A stretch of DNA of 64,000 nt from positions 243,109 through 307,108 of the forward strand of contig ML976985.1 in the NCBI GenBank assembly GCA_010015675.1, written 5' to 3'. The DNA is from Byssothecium circinans (taxonomy: Eukaryota; Ascomycota; Dothideomycetes; Pleosporales; Massarinaceae). A program made the position numbers and the translations under genes. Below are positions 34,801-46,294 of this stretch, in pieces. The notes beneath the pieces are model-generated. The model did no database searches. It had not been told where the DNA came from and was given only the letters and a program-made list of their open reading frames with translations. Numbering within the stretch: position 1 is the first letter of the stretch; each line of letters begins with the position of its first letter.

Positions 34801-35809
34801 TTTTGATGGCTTCATAATCCAGCTTGTGATGTGTGGGTGGCTCTTCCTTTCGATCCACGACAAAATTATAGCGCTTGTTGACTTGCGATTGGGGAATTTC
34901 GCCGCCAATCCCTTCGCGACCGAAGAGCGTGGTCTGTCGCAACCCAGTCTGCGGTGCTGCGATTCTCGTCCGCCTCTCCGATACGAGAACAAGGTCATCT
35001 AGCTTTTGAGGTGATGAGGAGGAAACAAAAGCATCTGAAGGCAGGTCGGCTAGCTCCTGGGCCAGCTCGTGAGTGGCATCGTAGTCCAATGCCGCTGCAT
35101 TTCTGATGGGTAGAGAAGGAAGCTCCCGTGTCTGCTCGAGATCGAGGATGGGAGTCGCTTTCCCAGGTGACTTTGTCGCTCGTGATACAGGTCTTGATAT
35201 GGTGGACTGTCGGCTAGAAACAGATAAGGTCCTCGCAGAATTGAGGCCATCGGAGCGGTGTATCCCAATGGTCGTTGTAGGCTTCTGCCAAATCGCACCG
35301 CGCGGTTTCCAGGGCGGCGACGGCTCTCGCGGTGGCTGGGTGAAAAAAGCGTCCGTCAAGTCCAAGTTCAGGGTCGGCACATGAATCCTGTTCTTTCGCT
35401 TCTCTGCCAGCGTCTCTCTCCTCGGGGACTCATTCTCGGGATCTTCGGCATCATCGGCGTCTCTCTGCAACGACCTTCTCTTTCGCTTCTGCGCAGTAAC
35501 TTTGGCAGAGGTCGGGTCGCTGTCATCGTGTTTTACAGGAGATCTTCTACGCCGCGATGCAGCAGCGGCAGGCACGAACTCGTCACCATCCGAATCGTCC
35601 CCTGAACTCGCAAATGGACCTTGCCGGCGGTATTGCTGTTGTTGTCTTGGCGGAATGACCGGTGTCCTTTCACCTGGCGGACCTAGCTTTCGCCGTTTCA
35701 GTGGCCGTGGCGACGCGTGGAATGGAGGCGAGTTTTCTTTCTCTGCTTGTGTGGCAGCATCAAGGAATGCAGTGTCGTCAAAATCATCCCCGTAGTCGTC
35801 GCTGTCCAT
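31859..35809 (-). CDS. MPH1: ATP-dependent DNA helicase Mph1 (FANCM family)
   Basis: 3'-5' SF2 DNA helicase that works at stalled replication forks and in recombination control. Single frame of 1316 residues. After an acidic, disordered N-terminal region of about 330 residues come the family entry motif (LGTIRDYQYNIVHTGLYHNTLV), Walker A (PTGLGKTF, about residue 368), DEAH (about residue 470), the FANCM-type helical insert, and the C-terminal helicase motifs (TLIATSIGEEGLDIGEVDLI; QRMGRTGRKREGKI, about residue 813). The C-terminal 400 residues are basic and low-complexity (PKTKTKPGPKSKAKPAPKPA) and the protein ends in about ten consecutive Asp encoded by a GAT/GAC run. Identification is very firm. 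Confidence 0.95.
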   Translation of the reverse strand: MDSDDYGDDFDDTAFLDAATQAEKENSPPFHASPRPLKRRKLGPPGERTPVIPPRQQQQYRRQGPFASSGDDSDGDEFVPAAAASRRRRSPVKHDDSDPTSAKVTAQKRKRRSLQRDADDAEDPENESPRRETLAEKRKNRIHVPTLNLDLTDAFFTQPPREPSPPWKPRGAIWQKPTTTIGIHRSDGLNSARTLSVSSRQSTISRPVSRATKSPGKATPILDLEQTRELPSLPIRNAAALDYDATHELAQELADLPSDAFVSSSSPQKLDDLVLVSERRTRIAAPQTGLRQTTLFGREGIGGEIPQSQVNKRYNFVVDRKEEPPTHHKLDYEAIKKWVYPTNLGTIRDYQYNIVHTGLYHNTLVALPTGLGKTFIAATIMLNWFRWTTEAQIVFVAPTKPLVHQQVDACFYTVGIPRSQTVELTGGVSTGVRAQEWASKRVFFMTPQTLINDLKHGYADPKKIVLLVVDEAHRATGSYAYVEVVSFLRRFNNSFRVLALTATPGADVEAVQKVVDGLDISKVEIRTENSIDISKFIHHRKVEKHVFKNDDELEMCLDLFEKAVKPVFNKVVGLGVFYSSSARDITPYGCMQARKKWFKDGGQRANQGYKAMINAIFTTLSSISQGLELLKFHGIGPFYTKIKEFRDGDPKSKSKYKKEICESEPFKQLMIRLKTWTSNENFVGHPKLDYLQQVVIDHFVSAAEGIDTDRAEADQTRIMVFAHYRDSAEEIVRVLKKHEPMIKPHVFVGQQNSKNSDGMNQKTQLEVIEKFKAGAFNTLIATSIGEEGLDIGEVDLIICYDSKASPIRMLQRMGRTGRKREGKIIMLQMEGKEEKDAAKAKDSYQTMQELIANGDRFTFHEDRRILPRDVQPTVEKRAVEIPPENSQTDCRPVSNQKRGRAPKKPAKKFHMPDGVITGFVTASHMDEEVAPKSRAKVARVYPSEETFQLPPLESVLLDNAATKDLERRYQTVFDDDDALIVGDLDLSAHPGEQRVLSKTHELRRHGVATQTFVAMLQRIHAMNVDSLDKWGKILCHADRDVMPKHVVVPDGQEIPVVQNDVESALWADDDPASQPLPKTKTKPGPKSKAKPAPKPAVLKATSPKAPRAAKTPAPRGRPRKDASNTTPVRKPKAKAPTPKLKTHNWRASDLAGEGASSSPPPTDPQMRFASQAETIGSDDTIGPDDPQDTQAYRLDSDLVGFIAEDDEDLELQMSDSSLPGMSFSGVGKGTQAVVKAARPKRAKKAEKIFTSDPTDDDAMVSSDSDDDRPRMGGGAKSKSMSFVVDSALESEDDAPIVPRRRARRVIDDDDDDDDDD
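31860..31891 (-). repeat. ATC/GTC trinucleotide run coding the Mph1 poly-Asp tail
   Basis: Interrupted trinucleotide repeat (plus strand ATC with two GTC units) directly before the MPH1 stop codon, encoding consecutive aspartates. Such runs often vary in length by slippage. Confidence 0.75.
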
Positions 35810-36305
35810 CCTCTCCGCTGGCTCTGTTGGTGGTGGATGCTATGCAGCAGTCGGCGGGTGGGCTGCTGTTGGGCGAGGGAAACGAAACGCGTAGGTAATT
35901 GACCGACGCGCTGCGGCGTTGGTTAGCGCGCCGCCCCGAGGCAAGTGCATCCCTGCGCCCCGCCTTTGGCCCATCCCGAGTTGCATGAAGAACCCAGGAT
36001 CAATGACGCTACTACTATTTGGCTAACCACATATGGACTGGCCCCGCTGCTGCAGCTTCAAATTAGACGTCCCCTGATTATTGCAATGGAAACCAATATA
36101 AGCCTCCCCTGCCCAAACATTCCTCTTCCATCTCAACAGTCTTGCTTGAGCTCCTGGGTACACTCGTTTTTGCCCTTTATCACCTTTAATCCTTCTGCAC
36201 ACTCGCTATCTGTTCATTAATACAAAAGTCGTACATCCGTCCCATCCTACCTCGCACCAGACACATCGCACGCGCCGTTCCGTCACGCAAAATCTTACCG
36301 TCACT
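35810..36305. promoter_or_regulatory. Divergent promoter region MPH1/Cys-rich GPI-type gene
   Basis: 496 bp between opposite start codons. The half next to the GPI-type gene is C/T-rich, as expected for a fungal 5' leader. No named element is recognised. Confidence 0.4.
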
Positions 36306-36890
36306 ATGAAGTACGCCACTGCCCTCGTCGCCCTCGCCGCTGGCGCTCTGGCGCAATCTGGTACCATCACCAGTGCCCCTGCTCCCTCGGCCAGTCTCAG
36401 CCCACAGTTGACCTGCGTCGCAACCTGCAAGGCTGGTGATGTCACGTGCCAAGCCGCTTGCCTTGGGATCGCTCGTCCGAATGAGTCTCAGGTGAACGAG
36501 ACGACTGAATGCGCTGCCAAGTGCGACCAAGGAGATGGCTCGCCCGAAGCGACGAAGAAGTATGCGGATTGCCAGCAAAGCTGCTTCTTCAGCAAGTTCC
36601 CCTCCAGCCAGACCGCATTCGGAGCTGGAAACGGAGCCGCTTCGTCGGGTGCTAGTGCTGGCGCAAGTGCTACCAATTCTGCCGGCAGTATCGGTAGGTC
36701 CTCCCACCCACGATCGTACATTGGTATCTAATATGAAACAGTTGGTTCGCGAACGAGCTCCCTTGCGTCTGGCGCCTCCTCTGCGTCTGGCTCCGCTGCG
36801 CAGGCTTCCGGGTCGGCAGGTGCCAACGCCAACTCTGTCAAGCTTGTGGGTGCTGGTCTGGCTGGCTTCATGGCCATCTTCGCCTTGTAA
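36306..36890 (+). CDS. Secreted Cys-rich GPI-anchored-type protein
   Basis: Two exons (36306-36693, 36742-36890) around a 48-nt intron encode 178 residues. It starts with a signal peptide (MKYATALVALAAGALAQ). The mature domain holds eight cysteines in four C-x3-C pairs (CVATC, CQAAC, CAAKC, CQQSC), a spacing that suggests a small disulfide-knit helical domain. A long Ser/Ala/Gly-rich stalk follows, then a hydrophobic end (LVGAGLAGFMAIFAL) after a small-residue region, fitting GPI anchoring. Without splicing, the frame ends before the hydrophobic tail, which supports the intron. Probable cell-wall or plasma-membrane protein of unknown role. It is not a CFEM domain by its cysteine spacing. Confidence 0.8.
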
Positions 36891-39644
36891 ACCACCTTCA
36901 CAGTTGACGTTCTGCGTGGTTCGATGTCGTTGGGTTAGGGGACTTCTTCAGGTCGTTGCGGGATCGAGTCGCTGGTATCATATGTTGGAGTGGTGTTGAA
37001 TGTTTGGCTGCGCTTTACCACGAGAAAACATCGGCAAACGCTCTGTATTGTAGGGGTAGTGTTACGCGGATGCTGTAATGTCAAATGGATCATGTGAAGC
37101 TGAAGGGTAGCTGTCATCTGTCAAACCAAGAGTCGAGAATGTGCTGTAGACTTCACCACAATACCAAGCTATGTTTGTCGCTCAGTGGCGTGTAGATGCA
37201 TAAGATGCAAGAGAAGCGAATGCAGAAAGTAGCAAATCACGAATGCAGACTGGGATTGTGCGGATGCCGATGACTGAATGCAGTATTTATTTACGTGAAG
37301 GGGTGGGGCGCCGTCGCTGACCCGGCACTGGCAGGGTACAGACCGACAGTCGACATTATTAAAATTTCTACATCGCTGCAGTAGCCATGTGAGGTTGCTA
37401 CGAGGGCGCTGGCAGTGGCAAATAAGATGATGTTGGGATACTGTGCCGGCAGTACGGAGGTAGGTCAGTGTTGAGCTCCTAGTCGTATTTGTGGCAGAGC
37501 TATGCAGACTATTACTGCGTGAATAGCCGCCTTCCAGTTGTTTCCTTGACGCCCGATTTCTCTGCCACAAAAGAGCTGCGTTGGCCGCCGATCCTGCCGG
37601 ACCCCCGTTCCTTGTCGAACCCAAGACGAGCAAGCAGAAAGGCTCCGCACCGCCGAAGCAGAGACAATTATCGATGAGGGCTAAAATAATTGCGGTGGAT
37701 GACAATGCGCCGGACTACAAAGGGTAGCAACGTGTGTTTAATGAAGTGTCGGTACAAAAAATACCGGAGGTGCAGAATTCGGTGGTATTCTATGTTGAGA
37801 CGGATCAGGCTAGCGGGGAAGGACACCAACGATCAGCCAGGCGCCAGTCAACCGGGATGGCAGCAAATCAAGACATGGCCGCGAAACGGCGCACTGCTGG
37901 CTCGTGGAGAAGGCGTACGCAGGTCAAGGTGAATCGTCTTGCTCGCGTCTTGTCGGCTGAGGTGTCGCTGCTGCGGCCAGCCCCCACGTTGGAGGACTCT
38001 TTGGCAGTCTGGACACGCAGGAGACCGGACAATACGAGCTGTTTTCCTGCTCTCTGACAGGGTCGAGAATCATTCTTCTAGGCCAAAAAGAAGGGCTGAA
38101 GTGCCTTCACCTGTCCGATGAAGTGCGCCAGAAGACAGCGTTGTTGGAGGCAAAACCGGAAAAGTGTAGCCAAGATGGCAGACAGTGTTTATATGCAATG
38201 GAAATAGATAGGTTAGAAACGAATGCTTCGGGCCGTCTGATGAGACAATTGCTGATGCAGCCATAGCCGGAACCACAGAAGGGCAGGCTATGTAGGAATG
38301 CCGAGACGAAAGCGACGAACTCAGTGGCGTCGACCCTTTTCACCCCAAACCCATCGAGGTCATCAAAGCAGGCAATGCGCCGTAAGCTGAGTCGCTCATC
38401 TTCCGCGTACAACGGCGTGGGCACGCTGATGGTGGGTTTTCTGTCCTGTCCCATAGCGATTGATGGCATGTCGTGGTCCTAATCCTTGCTTGCGCTAAAC
38501 CCAAATATTGCTAGTCGTGCCGTGCTTGACTTCAAAGCTGTTCAAACGATTGCGCATCTCGACGCCATCATATCATCGCTTCTAGCAGGCCTTATGAATG
38601 GCTTTATCCTATGGGGCATGCTTGTGGTATCTGTTAGACGTAACATACGACTATATTGGCATGTTCAAAATATCGCCACACACTCTTTGCTGGCTTTCAT
38701 TGTACGCGACTCATCGTCGCATCTCCATATTGCTCTTCCAGAAGTGATTCTGAACTTGTAATGGGCTCTGCAACGGGCAGACGGAAGCGGTAATAAGAGT
38801 ACATGGCTTTGGTGTCCCCTGGGGATGGAACGGATCGCCCAGGGAGATTTGTGGATGCCCTAATGGATGGCCCTCGCATGGTCCAAAAGAGCCAGCAGCA
38901 CGAATTCTACGTTAAGGTTAATGCTAAAACTCTGGCAGAGCTTTACACGGTATTTTTTACGTATTTATACTACAGCCTGCCAATTTCTGTGTGCTCCTCT
39001 AGTGCCGGCTCTTCCAAGATGGCGAGAAGATGGTCTGCTCCCTCAACACTTTGAAAAACACCACATGCGATTAGGCAGACATGGCTCTTCAATTTCTGCG
39101 TATGCACTGGGTTGTCCAGCACCTTTTTGTTGCAGCCTGACGTCGGGGATAATTGATGCACAGGTGATGGACATCCCTCATCGGTACTCCAGATATGATT
39201 CCTTGCAATTAACTTAGCGGCCGCTTCCTCGCCAGACCCACGCTCTTGGCTCGCTTAGTCGCCATCGTGCCAGTGCCAGTGCTTCCCCAGGGCTCATCAG
39301 TTCCGCCTCGACTCTTTCATGTTCTCTTCTTCCTCACACTTCGACCTGGCAGCACCCTCGTGTTCCTGCTCTCCCCCAAGCTTGTTTCCGTGTTCCTGGA
39401 GCCAGCCTCACTTATCATTCCACCCAACATCTGGCTTTCCCGTTTTTCGAATTGCTAACCTCACCCTTCGCTTGCATGCGCCGTTGCGGGCCTCTCATGC
39501 TCCCTTTTGATATCCGCTTCAACGGACGCCCTCTCTCTCAACCTTGTCCAGCGGTCCGCGTCCCCCACGCGGGGCTTCTACCCTGCCTTCCTGTCGCCAG
39601 GTCTTCTGCAGTGAAGGTCTCCTAAAACGGGGATATATCTCGCC
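36891..39644. other. Long intergenic region upstream of SNT2
   Basis: About 2.75 kb. It includes the 3' UTR of the GPI-type gene, a middle part with only weak open frames on both strands (for example 38107-38469 minus, 37734-38057 plus), and a C/T-rich leader before SNT2 from about 39,230. I find no recognisable gene or repeat. A non-coding RNA or a fast-evolving small gene could be missed here. Confidence 0.4.
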
Positions 39645-42600
39645 ATGGTCGACGTGCGGAATGGCGGAGGCGAGGCCTCGTCCCTTGAAGCTGCAACCCA
39701 GCCCAACGCAGACTCGGCGCAACCTGAGGAGTCTGCGCAGAGCAGCACTGCGCATTCCAGCATTGCTCAAGATGCGCTCCCGCCTTCCAAAGCGCCCAGC
39801 AAGGCATCTTCAACGAGGACTTCCACGCCCGTGGATGCAGTAGCAGACACCCGTCAGCGTACACAGACGGCCAATGGTTCTCCAGCTCCCCAGGAGCAGG
39901 AGCAGCAATCGCATTCTACCGTCGCTCCAGCATCCAACCCGTCAAATGTGTCTACCAAGGAGTCCAAAGAGACGTCCGCTGCACCATATGGCACGCGGTC
40001 GCGCAACCGTCCTGGCCGTGCGTCGCGCGTCAACTACGCGGAGGACGTTGAAATGGATTTTGAAATGGGCGTCCCATCATCCTCAAACGAAACCCATTCA
40101 GACGCCCCATCGCGTGGTTCTGCGGCTACTGAAGCTGCGCAGCCAACAGGCGTGAATGCAAAGAAAGGTTCGTCCAATGCTGGACAGGGTAATGGGCCGT
40201 GGGGCACTACCCACCCAAAAGACGACCACGACGCTGCAAAGGCCAACGCTTCCGGAACTTCGACTCTCGCCACAACTCCAGCGCCAACATCCGCACCCAC
40301 GCAGCCCTCAAAGCGAGGGAAAAAGGCGGCAGCGAATGGAAGTCACGCGAATACTGCCGCTGCGCCAAGCCAGACGGGAGCGAGGCGTGCGAACAACACC
40401 GTCGCTGTCGCAGCCGCCCACAGCGCGCGCGAGTCCAACATGCTGACCTTTGAAAAGACGGGGGCGTTTCTACAGAAGGGTGGCGTTCTGGTAGCTGATG
40501 ACGGCCAGACAGTTGCTCCTCAAGGTAAGTGCTCATTTCCTTCTACATGGTTGCTGAACTCCGATTCGCTGCGCCACACCTGTACCTCGTCTCAATTCTG
40601 ATTGGATGTCTAGATCAAGTCTATCTCGTCTGTGAGCCGCCTGGGGAGCCTTACTACGTATGCAGGATCATGGAATTCATCCACGCCGACAACGATCCTA
40701 AACGACGTGTCGAGTCGCTCAGAGTAAACTGGTTCTACCGGCCGCGGGATGTTCAGCGCCACACCACCGACACGCGGCTTGTCTACGCGACGATGCATTC
40801 AGACCTGTGCCCCATTACGTCGCTGCGAGGGAAATGCCAGATCCTGCATCGGAGCGAAATCGGCGACCTGGATGAATATCGCAAGACCAAGGATAGATTC
40901 TGGTTCAACCAGTGTTTTGATCGTTTCATTCACCGATGGTACGAAGTGATACCGACATCGCAAGTCATCAATGTCCCCACCAAGGTCAAAAAGGCTTTGG
41001 ACGAGCAATGGAAGTACATTTGCCTGGAGACGAGTCGCGTAAAGGAACTCACCAGTGCTGTGAAGTCTTGCAAGCGTTGCGTTGGGTTTTGTGCATCGTG
41101 AGTACGCCAGCTGAGCTAAGGAAGCACCTGCTGATCAAATGTAGAAACGACTCGGTCGAGTGCGCAGTCTGTCACAATACTTATCACATGAACTGCGTCC
41201 GTCCGCCTCTGCTCAAGAAGCCATCGCGTGGATTTGCCTGGGCCTGTGGTCCGTGCAGCAGAGCCCAGGAGAAGAGACTCGAAGCCCGGAGAACGCCTCT
41301 CGTCGGCTCCGAAAAGGATGAAGCCGAAGATGAAGAGATGGTTGACGAGGAAGAAGAGGACCCGAATGGCGAAACCACCGCACCAACCCCCAATGGTGAT
41401 GATGAAATGGACCTCCACCCCAGCACGCAAGCCGAAATAGCAAAGGCAAAGATGTGGCCCATGCGATACCTGGGTATCCATTGCCGTGTCGAGGATGCTC
41501 TACAGTACGACGACCGAGCAATCTATCCACGCGCCAGTTCTCGGCTAGGTCCACGTCATCAAGCCAATGTCAATGTTTGGCATGGGCGACCTGTTGAGCT
41601 CGTCAAGCCTGCAGAGATCAAGAAGCGCTACCTCAAGTCGACAAGTCACAAAAAAGATGCCAAGCTATCTAAGGATACAATCGCTGCCATCGAGGCCGAC
41701 AAAGCTGAAAAAGCAAAGCGCCCGAAATGGGTAATGGACGAACCCCCAGGATATGTTCGACGAGGCGAAGATTATCCGAACAAAGACTCCAAATGTACAG
41801 CCGAACTCATGTTCAAGATGCCACCCCTTGGTGTCCATTCCACCAGAGGTGAAGATGACGCTCCAACAATTACCGCTGAGCAAGTCGAGGCTTACATGAC
41901 CCGAGCGAAAGCTTTGGCGAAACACCATGTCGGAGTAGAGCCCTATTCGACCAACTTCCTGGACAAATGCTTGGCCCTCCTCACCAAACATCAATACGAT
42001 GTTGAGGTGGCCTTGAAGCAAGTCAAGAGGCTCGACAAACGGAAAGATCTCAAGGAACCAGAGCTCACCAAGGAGGAAGAGAAGAAGTGGAACGAAGGTG
42101 TTGCAAAACACGGCTCTGAAATCAGAAGCGTTCGCCTGCACACCAGCAAGACCATGCAGTATGGAGACGCGGTTCGGTACTACTACATGTGGAAGAAAAC
42201 CCCTAAAGGCAAGGAAATATGGGGCTCATACAGCAACCGTAAAGGAAAGGCCAAAAAGGCTGAGGCCGACCATCCGAAGACACGTCTTCTCGACGATGTC
42301 GCGGACGACTACGATGATTCGGCCTTTGACAACGACAAAGCCGTTCAACGCAAGCGTACCTTCCAGTGCAAGTTCTGCAACTCGCGTCATTCGCGCCAGT
42401 GGCGCCGAGCTCCAGGTGTTTCTCCAGGCCAGACTGTTGCTCTGGATGGCAGATCGAGCAAGGACAAGGCGAATAGCCAGTTGGTCGCGCTTTGCCAACG
42501 CTGCGCCAACCTTTGGCGCAAATACGCGGTCAAATGGGAGAACACGGATGAGATTGCCAGGAAGGTTGCGCAAGGTGGCGGGAAAGCGTGGAAGAGGAGG

Positions 42601-45003
42601 ATTGACGAAGAGCTTCTGCGCGAGGTATACGCAGCGGCTGCCGACCCTGGGCCGGTGAATGGCATTCCTGAATATGCAGAAGTACCACTTGCTACTGCAC
42701 AACCTGCCGCTGAGCCGCCGAAGAAGAAGCAAAAGACTGCTGCGGCTTTGGAAAGTGGAGCATCAACGCCAGCTTCCGAAGCCGTTCCGAAAAAGAAAGA
42801 GAAGGAAAAGCCGCCACCGCCTCCGAAAGCACCAACACCACCACCGGTTCCCGCTCAACCGCGACTACGGAACTTGCCATGTGCTGTATGTCGACATGTA
42901 GAAGGAGTGCGACTGGAGTGCGCCGCGTGTCGAATGAATGTTCACAAGTCCTGCTATGGCATTGAGGAGGTTCGTCAAACTAACAAGTGGTTTTGCGATA
43001 CGTGTAAGAACGACAAGAAGGAGAGTGTATCATATGTGAGTCCGCCCCATAAATTGTCTAGCAATCGTGACTGACGATCCTAGAATTACGAATGTGTTCT
43101 ATGTCCCCAGCGTTCGACCGAGTCAGACCTTTATGAGCCGCCTAAAGTGTCTCACAAGAAGAAAACAGACAGAGAGCGTGAGAAAGAACGACTGGAGAAA
43201 GAGCTCGTGGAAAAGGCTCGGGAAGAGTACCGCCTCAAACAGCAGGAGAAGGGAAGACCCACTTTCCCACGTGCCCCTCTCAAGCGGACAGCCGACAACA
43301 ACTGGGTTCATGTTTATTGCGCACTATGGCATCCAGAAATCAAATATAGCAGTGCTAGCAGACTCGACATGGCCGAAGGCATCGGCGCTCCAACGCTGCG
43401 CTACGATGCTACATGCAAGATCTGCAAAACGAACAATGGCGCTTGTATAGCTTGCCTACAGTGCCATGCAAACTTCCACGTAGGCTGTGCGCACAGTGCC
43501 GGCTACACTTTCGGCTTCGATATTACGCCTGTCAAGGCAACGCGGAGGGACGCTGTGCCTACGGTGACGCTGAATGGGGAGACTGGAACAATGACAGCTG
43601 CAGTCTGGTGCAAGGACCACTCACCGAAGACGGTGATCCATCGTATGAACGAGGAAGTCGAAGGTACCGATATGGTTGCACTTCAAGTCTTTGCTCGCGA
43701 ATTCAAGCAAGCTGACCTCACATTGACTGGTACGGCACGCAAGGCTAACCTGGTGGATCAATCGACTCGGACACTTCCCCAAGTATCTACGTCTGCCCAA
43801 GGCAATCGCCGTACATCTACAATCACAGCGCAAACCCCTACCTCTACCCGCGGTCGGCCGTCAAATGCAGGAATTGTGGTTAAAGAAGAAGAAGCGAGTG
43901 AGCCTGTGGCCCCCAAGTTGGAACGGACATGTACGCGATGCAAGATCGATACCAGCCCTCGCTGGTGGAAAGTCGAAGACACAGTACAAGCCCCGCAGCC
44001 TGCATCTCGTGTTGTTGATGGCCCGATCTTGGCCAATGGTGAGCCCAACCGACACCCAGTTGCGAACACCGAGCAGTCTCCGCCGATCAATGGTGTTATC
44101 GATCATCCGATGACGGATGCTCCAGCCGTGGGCTCTCAAGAACAACACAATCGACTACGCGTGGAAACTGACGTTGCCCCTATACACTCAATCTCCTACT
44201 TGTGCCAAAAGTGTCACTGGAAGAAGCTGCATCCTCCAGAGGAACCCGAAGAACGAGAACGGTCAGTTTCCGTATTACCGGAACCCAAGCAGCTTGCACA
44301 TCAGTCACCTCCGGTGCAGCAGCCTTTTGTCGCTCCTCCTCCGCCTCTTAGCCTTGGAGGTTCATGGGCCCCTCCACCACAACAACCCCCTCCGTTATCT
44401 GCCTGGCACAACGGCGGGCCTCCACCCCCAGGGCATGGGGCTCATCCACCTCCGCCGCCTTTGCACAACGGCATTGCACATGCCCCCCCTCCATATCACG
44501 CAGCATATAACCCACCGCATCAACCAAATGGGTACGGCCCATATCCGCCACCTCAGATCCATGCGCACATGCCTCCTGGACCTTTGCGTGCACCATACCC
44601 GCCACCGCATCCAGCGACGAACGGTTCGTATGCTCCACCACTATCTGCGACGATGGCCCCATATGCGCCACCCCACCACCCGACCAATGGACCCCCATCG
44701 GCCCTCCATCTGACAAATGGGACTATGATGGCCAACGGCATGCATTCACCACGCATGCCTTTCTCACCGACACACGGCATTCCACACAATCCGTCGCGCT
44801 CCACTGAAAGCCCTTTCAACCCCCCACCACCACAGCATCAATTTCCTCCCATGCATCACGGCAGTCCTCCACCAGCAGGGCGACCATCCACACCGCGAGA
44901 TGTCCCAATGAGAGATGCCCCTGTCGTCTCTATGCCGCAGCCGGCAGAGCGGGTGAGTACGGGTGCCAGTGCCAGTCCATCACTTCGAAATCTTCTACAT
45001 TAG
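39645..45003 (+). CDS. SNT2: Chromatin regulator Snt2 (BAH, PHD, SANT and GATA-like fingers)
   Basis: Subunit of a histone-reader/deacetylase-type complex (Snt2C in yeast, Lid2 complex in S. pombe) that controls stress and metabolic genes. Four exons (39645-40524, 40614-41097, 41145-43035, 43084-45003) encode 1724 residues; introns are 89, 47 and 48 nt with consistent phases. Domains in order: a disordered N-terminus; BAH (about 270-430); a PHD finger (445-500, CAVCHNTYHMNC); a SANT domain (760-815); a GATA-like finger (860-910, CKFCNSRHSRQW and CQRCANLW); a second PHD (1030-1080, CAVCRHVEGVRLECAACR) and extended PHD (1086-1230, VHVYCALWHPE and CHANFHVGC); a split GATA-like finger (CTRCKIDTSPRWW at 1367, CQKCHWKKLHP at 1459); and a Pro/His-rich tail. 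The long ATG-less leader and exon joins fit well. Identification is firm. Confidence 0.92.
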
Positions 45004-46294
45004 AAACCTCATCCATGTACTTATAACCTTGGGGCGATCAGGTTGCCACTTATTTTCTACGAAACAAGGATTCAGGAGCAGTAGCATAGGGCATTTATGA
45101 TGCGAGGGGAACAAGGGACACGGCGTAGTTTTGGTAGTTGATTGTCTTGGCTGGGTAACGAAAGGAGTTGGGGAAAATCCGACGATACCATACCACGTAT
45201 TCATTTTGTATATTTTCTTTGTTTGCTCCTGCACCTCGTTTTCCCGAGGGCGGGATCTCTTCCGCCTTACACATTTAGGCAATGGTCGCAGGGATGGCGT
45301 GGATGGATGGAGTGTCAAATAGGTAGCGATGCGCAAGGAGTCAGATATAGAGTATGACAATGTCGTAATAGATAACTCGATAGATACCTCGTTTTCCGTG
45401 TACCTGTTGCTTTGGGGGTGTTCCGTGATGCAGAGTGGAATGACACATTGAGTGGAGATTGAAATACGTCTATCCAATAATACATGTACCCACAACGAAA
45501 GCCAAATTCATTCCACGTTTGCTGCCATAACCGACTCCCATTATTGGCATTCCGGAAGATGGGCATTCCTGTTTATTTGTGTGGCTGGTGATTGATGCGG
45601 CGGTGCAACGACAAAATGTTTAAGCTTTTTCGTACCCCTACCCCCGCTTTCCGCGGACCCACAGATCATGCAAGGGGAAGCGTCGCGTTGCATGTCCGTT
45701 ACATCCGCCTGACGAACCTCTCGACACCAGCCCCGAAAAATGGGCTTCTCCAACCACCACCAAGGCAAGAATGGCGCTTGGTAGCCACCGAAATCACCAC
45801 GTAGAATAGCAGCCTAGTGATGAGATACAAGACTGTAAGCGTGAGTGAGGTGAAGAATAAAAGGATGCAAAAGGCAAGATGAAACCACCGCCATCCACAT
45901 TCGAAACCTCACCCGTCCGACCTGGCACCGCACTGCGACACCCCTCTACATCATCAGCCAAGCCACAGCCTTCCGTCGCCCAGTGACGCTTGGCTGCCAC
46001 AGCCCTCCACTGTCCGTCCCACTCTCCATCAACGAAAGCCTAACCTTGACTTTAACTCGATTGTCTTTTCTCCTCTACTCTTCTCAACAAACGTCCTACT
46101 TTCCCGCCCTTCTCTAACTCTTCTTTTTTCTCTTTGTCCTTTCGTCGGACCTTTCGGGTTCAGATATCCGTTGTCCTTCTTTTTACCTTACCTTACTGTA
46201 CATTATCTATCTACGTACCTTACTTCTTCTTTTCCTCCTCTGCCATATTGCCTTTGATAGGATTTCGATAGTTACTTTGTAATCAGCACACATC
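45004..46294. other. Intergenic region SNT2/RCR-type gene
   Basis: About 1.3 kb with the SNT2 3' UTR on the left and a strongly C/T-rich promoter and 5' UTR (about 46,000-46,290) on the right. No gene is supported on either strand. Confidence 0.45.

Noticed and set aside
38107..38469. Minus-strand ATG frame of 120 codons
   Set aside because: A short stretch looks plausible, but no motif or splice partner supports it.
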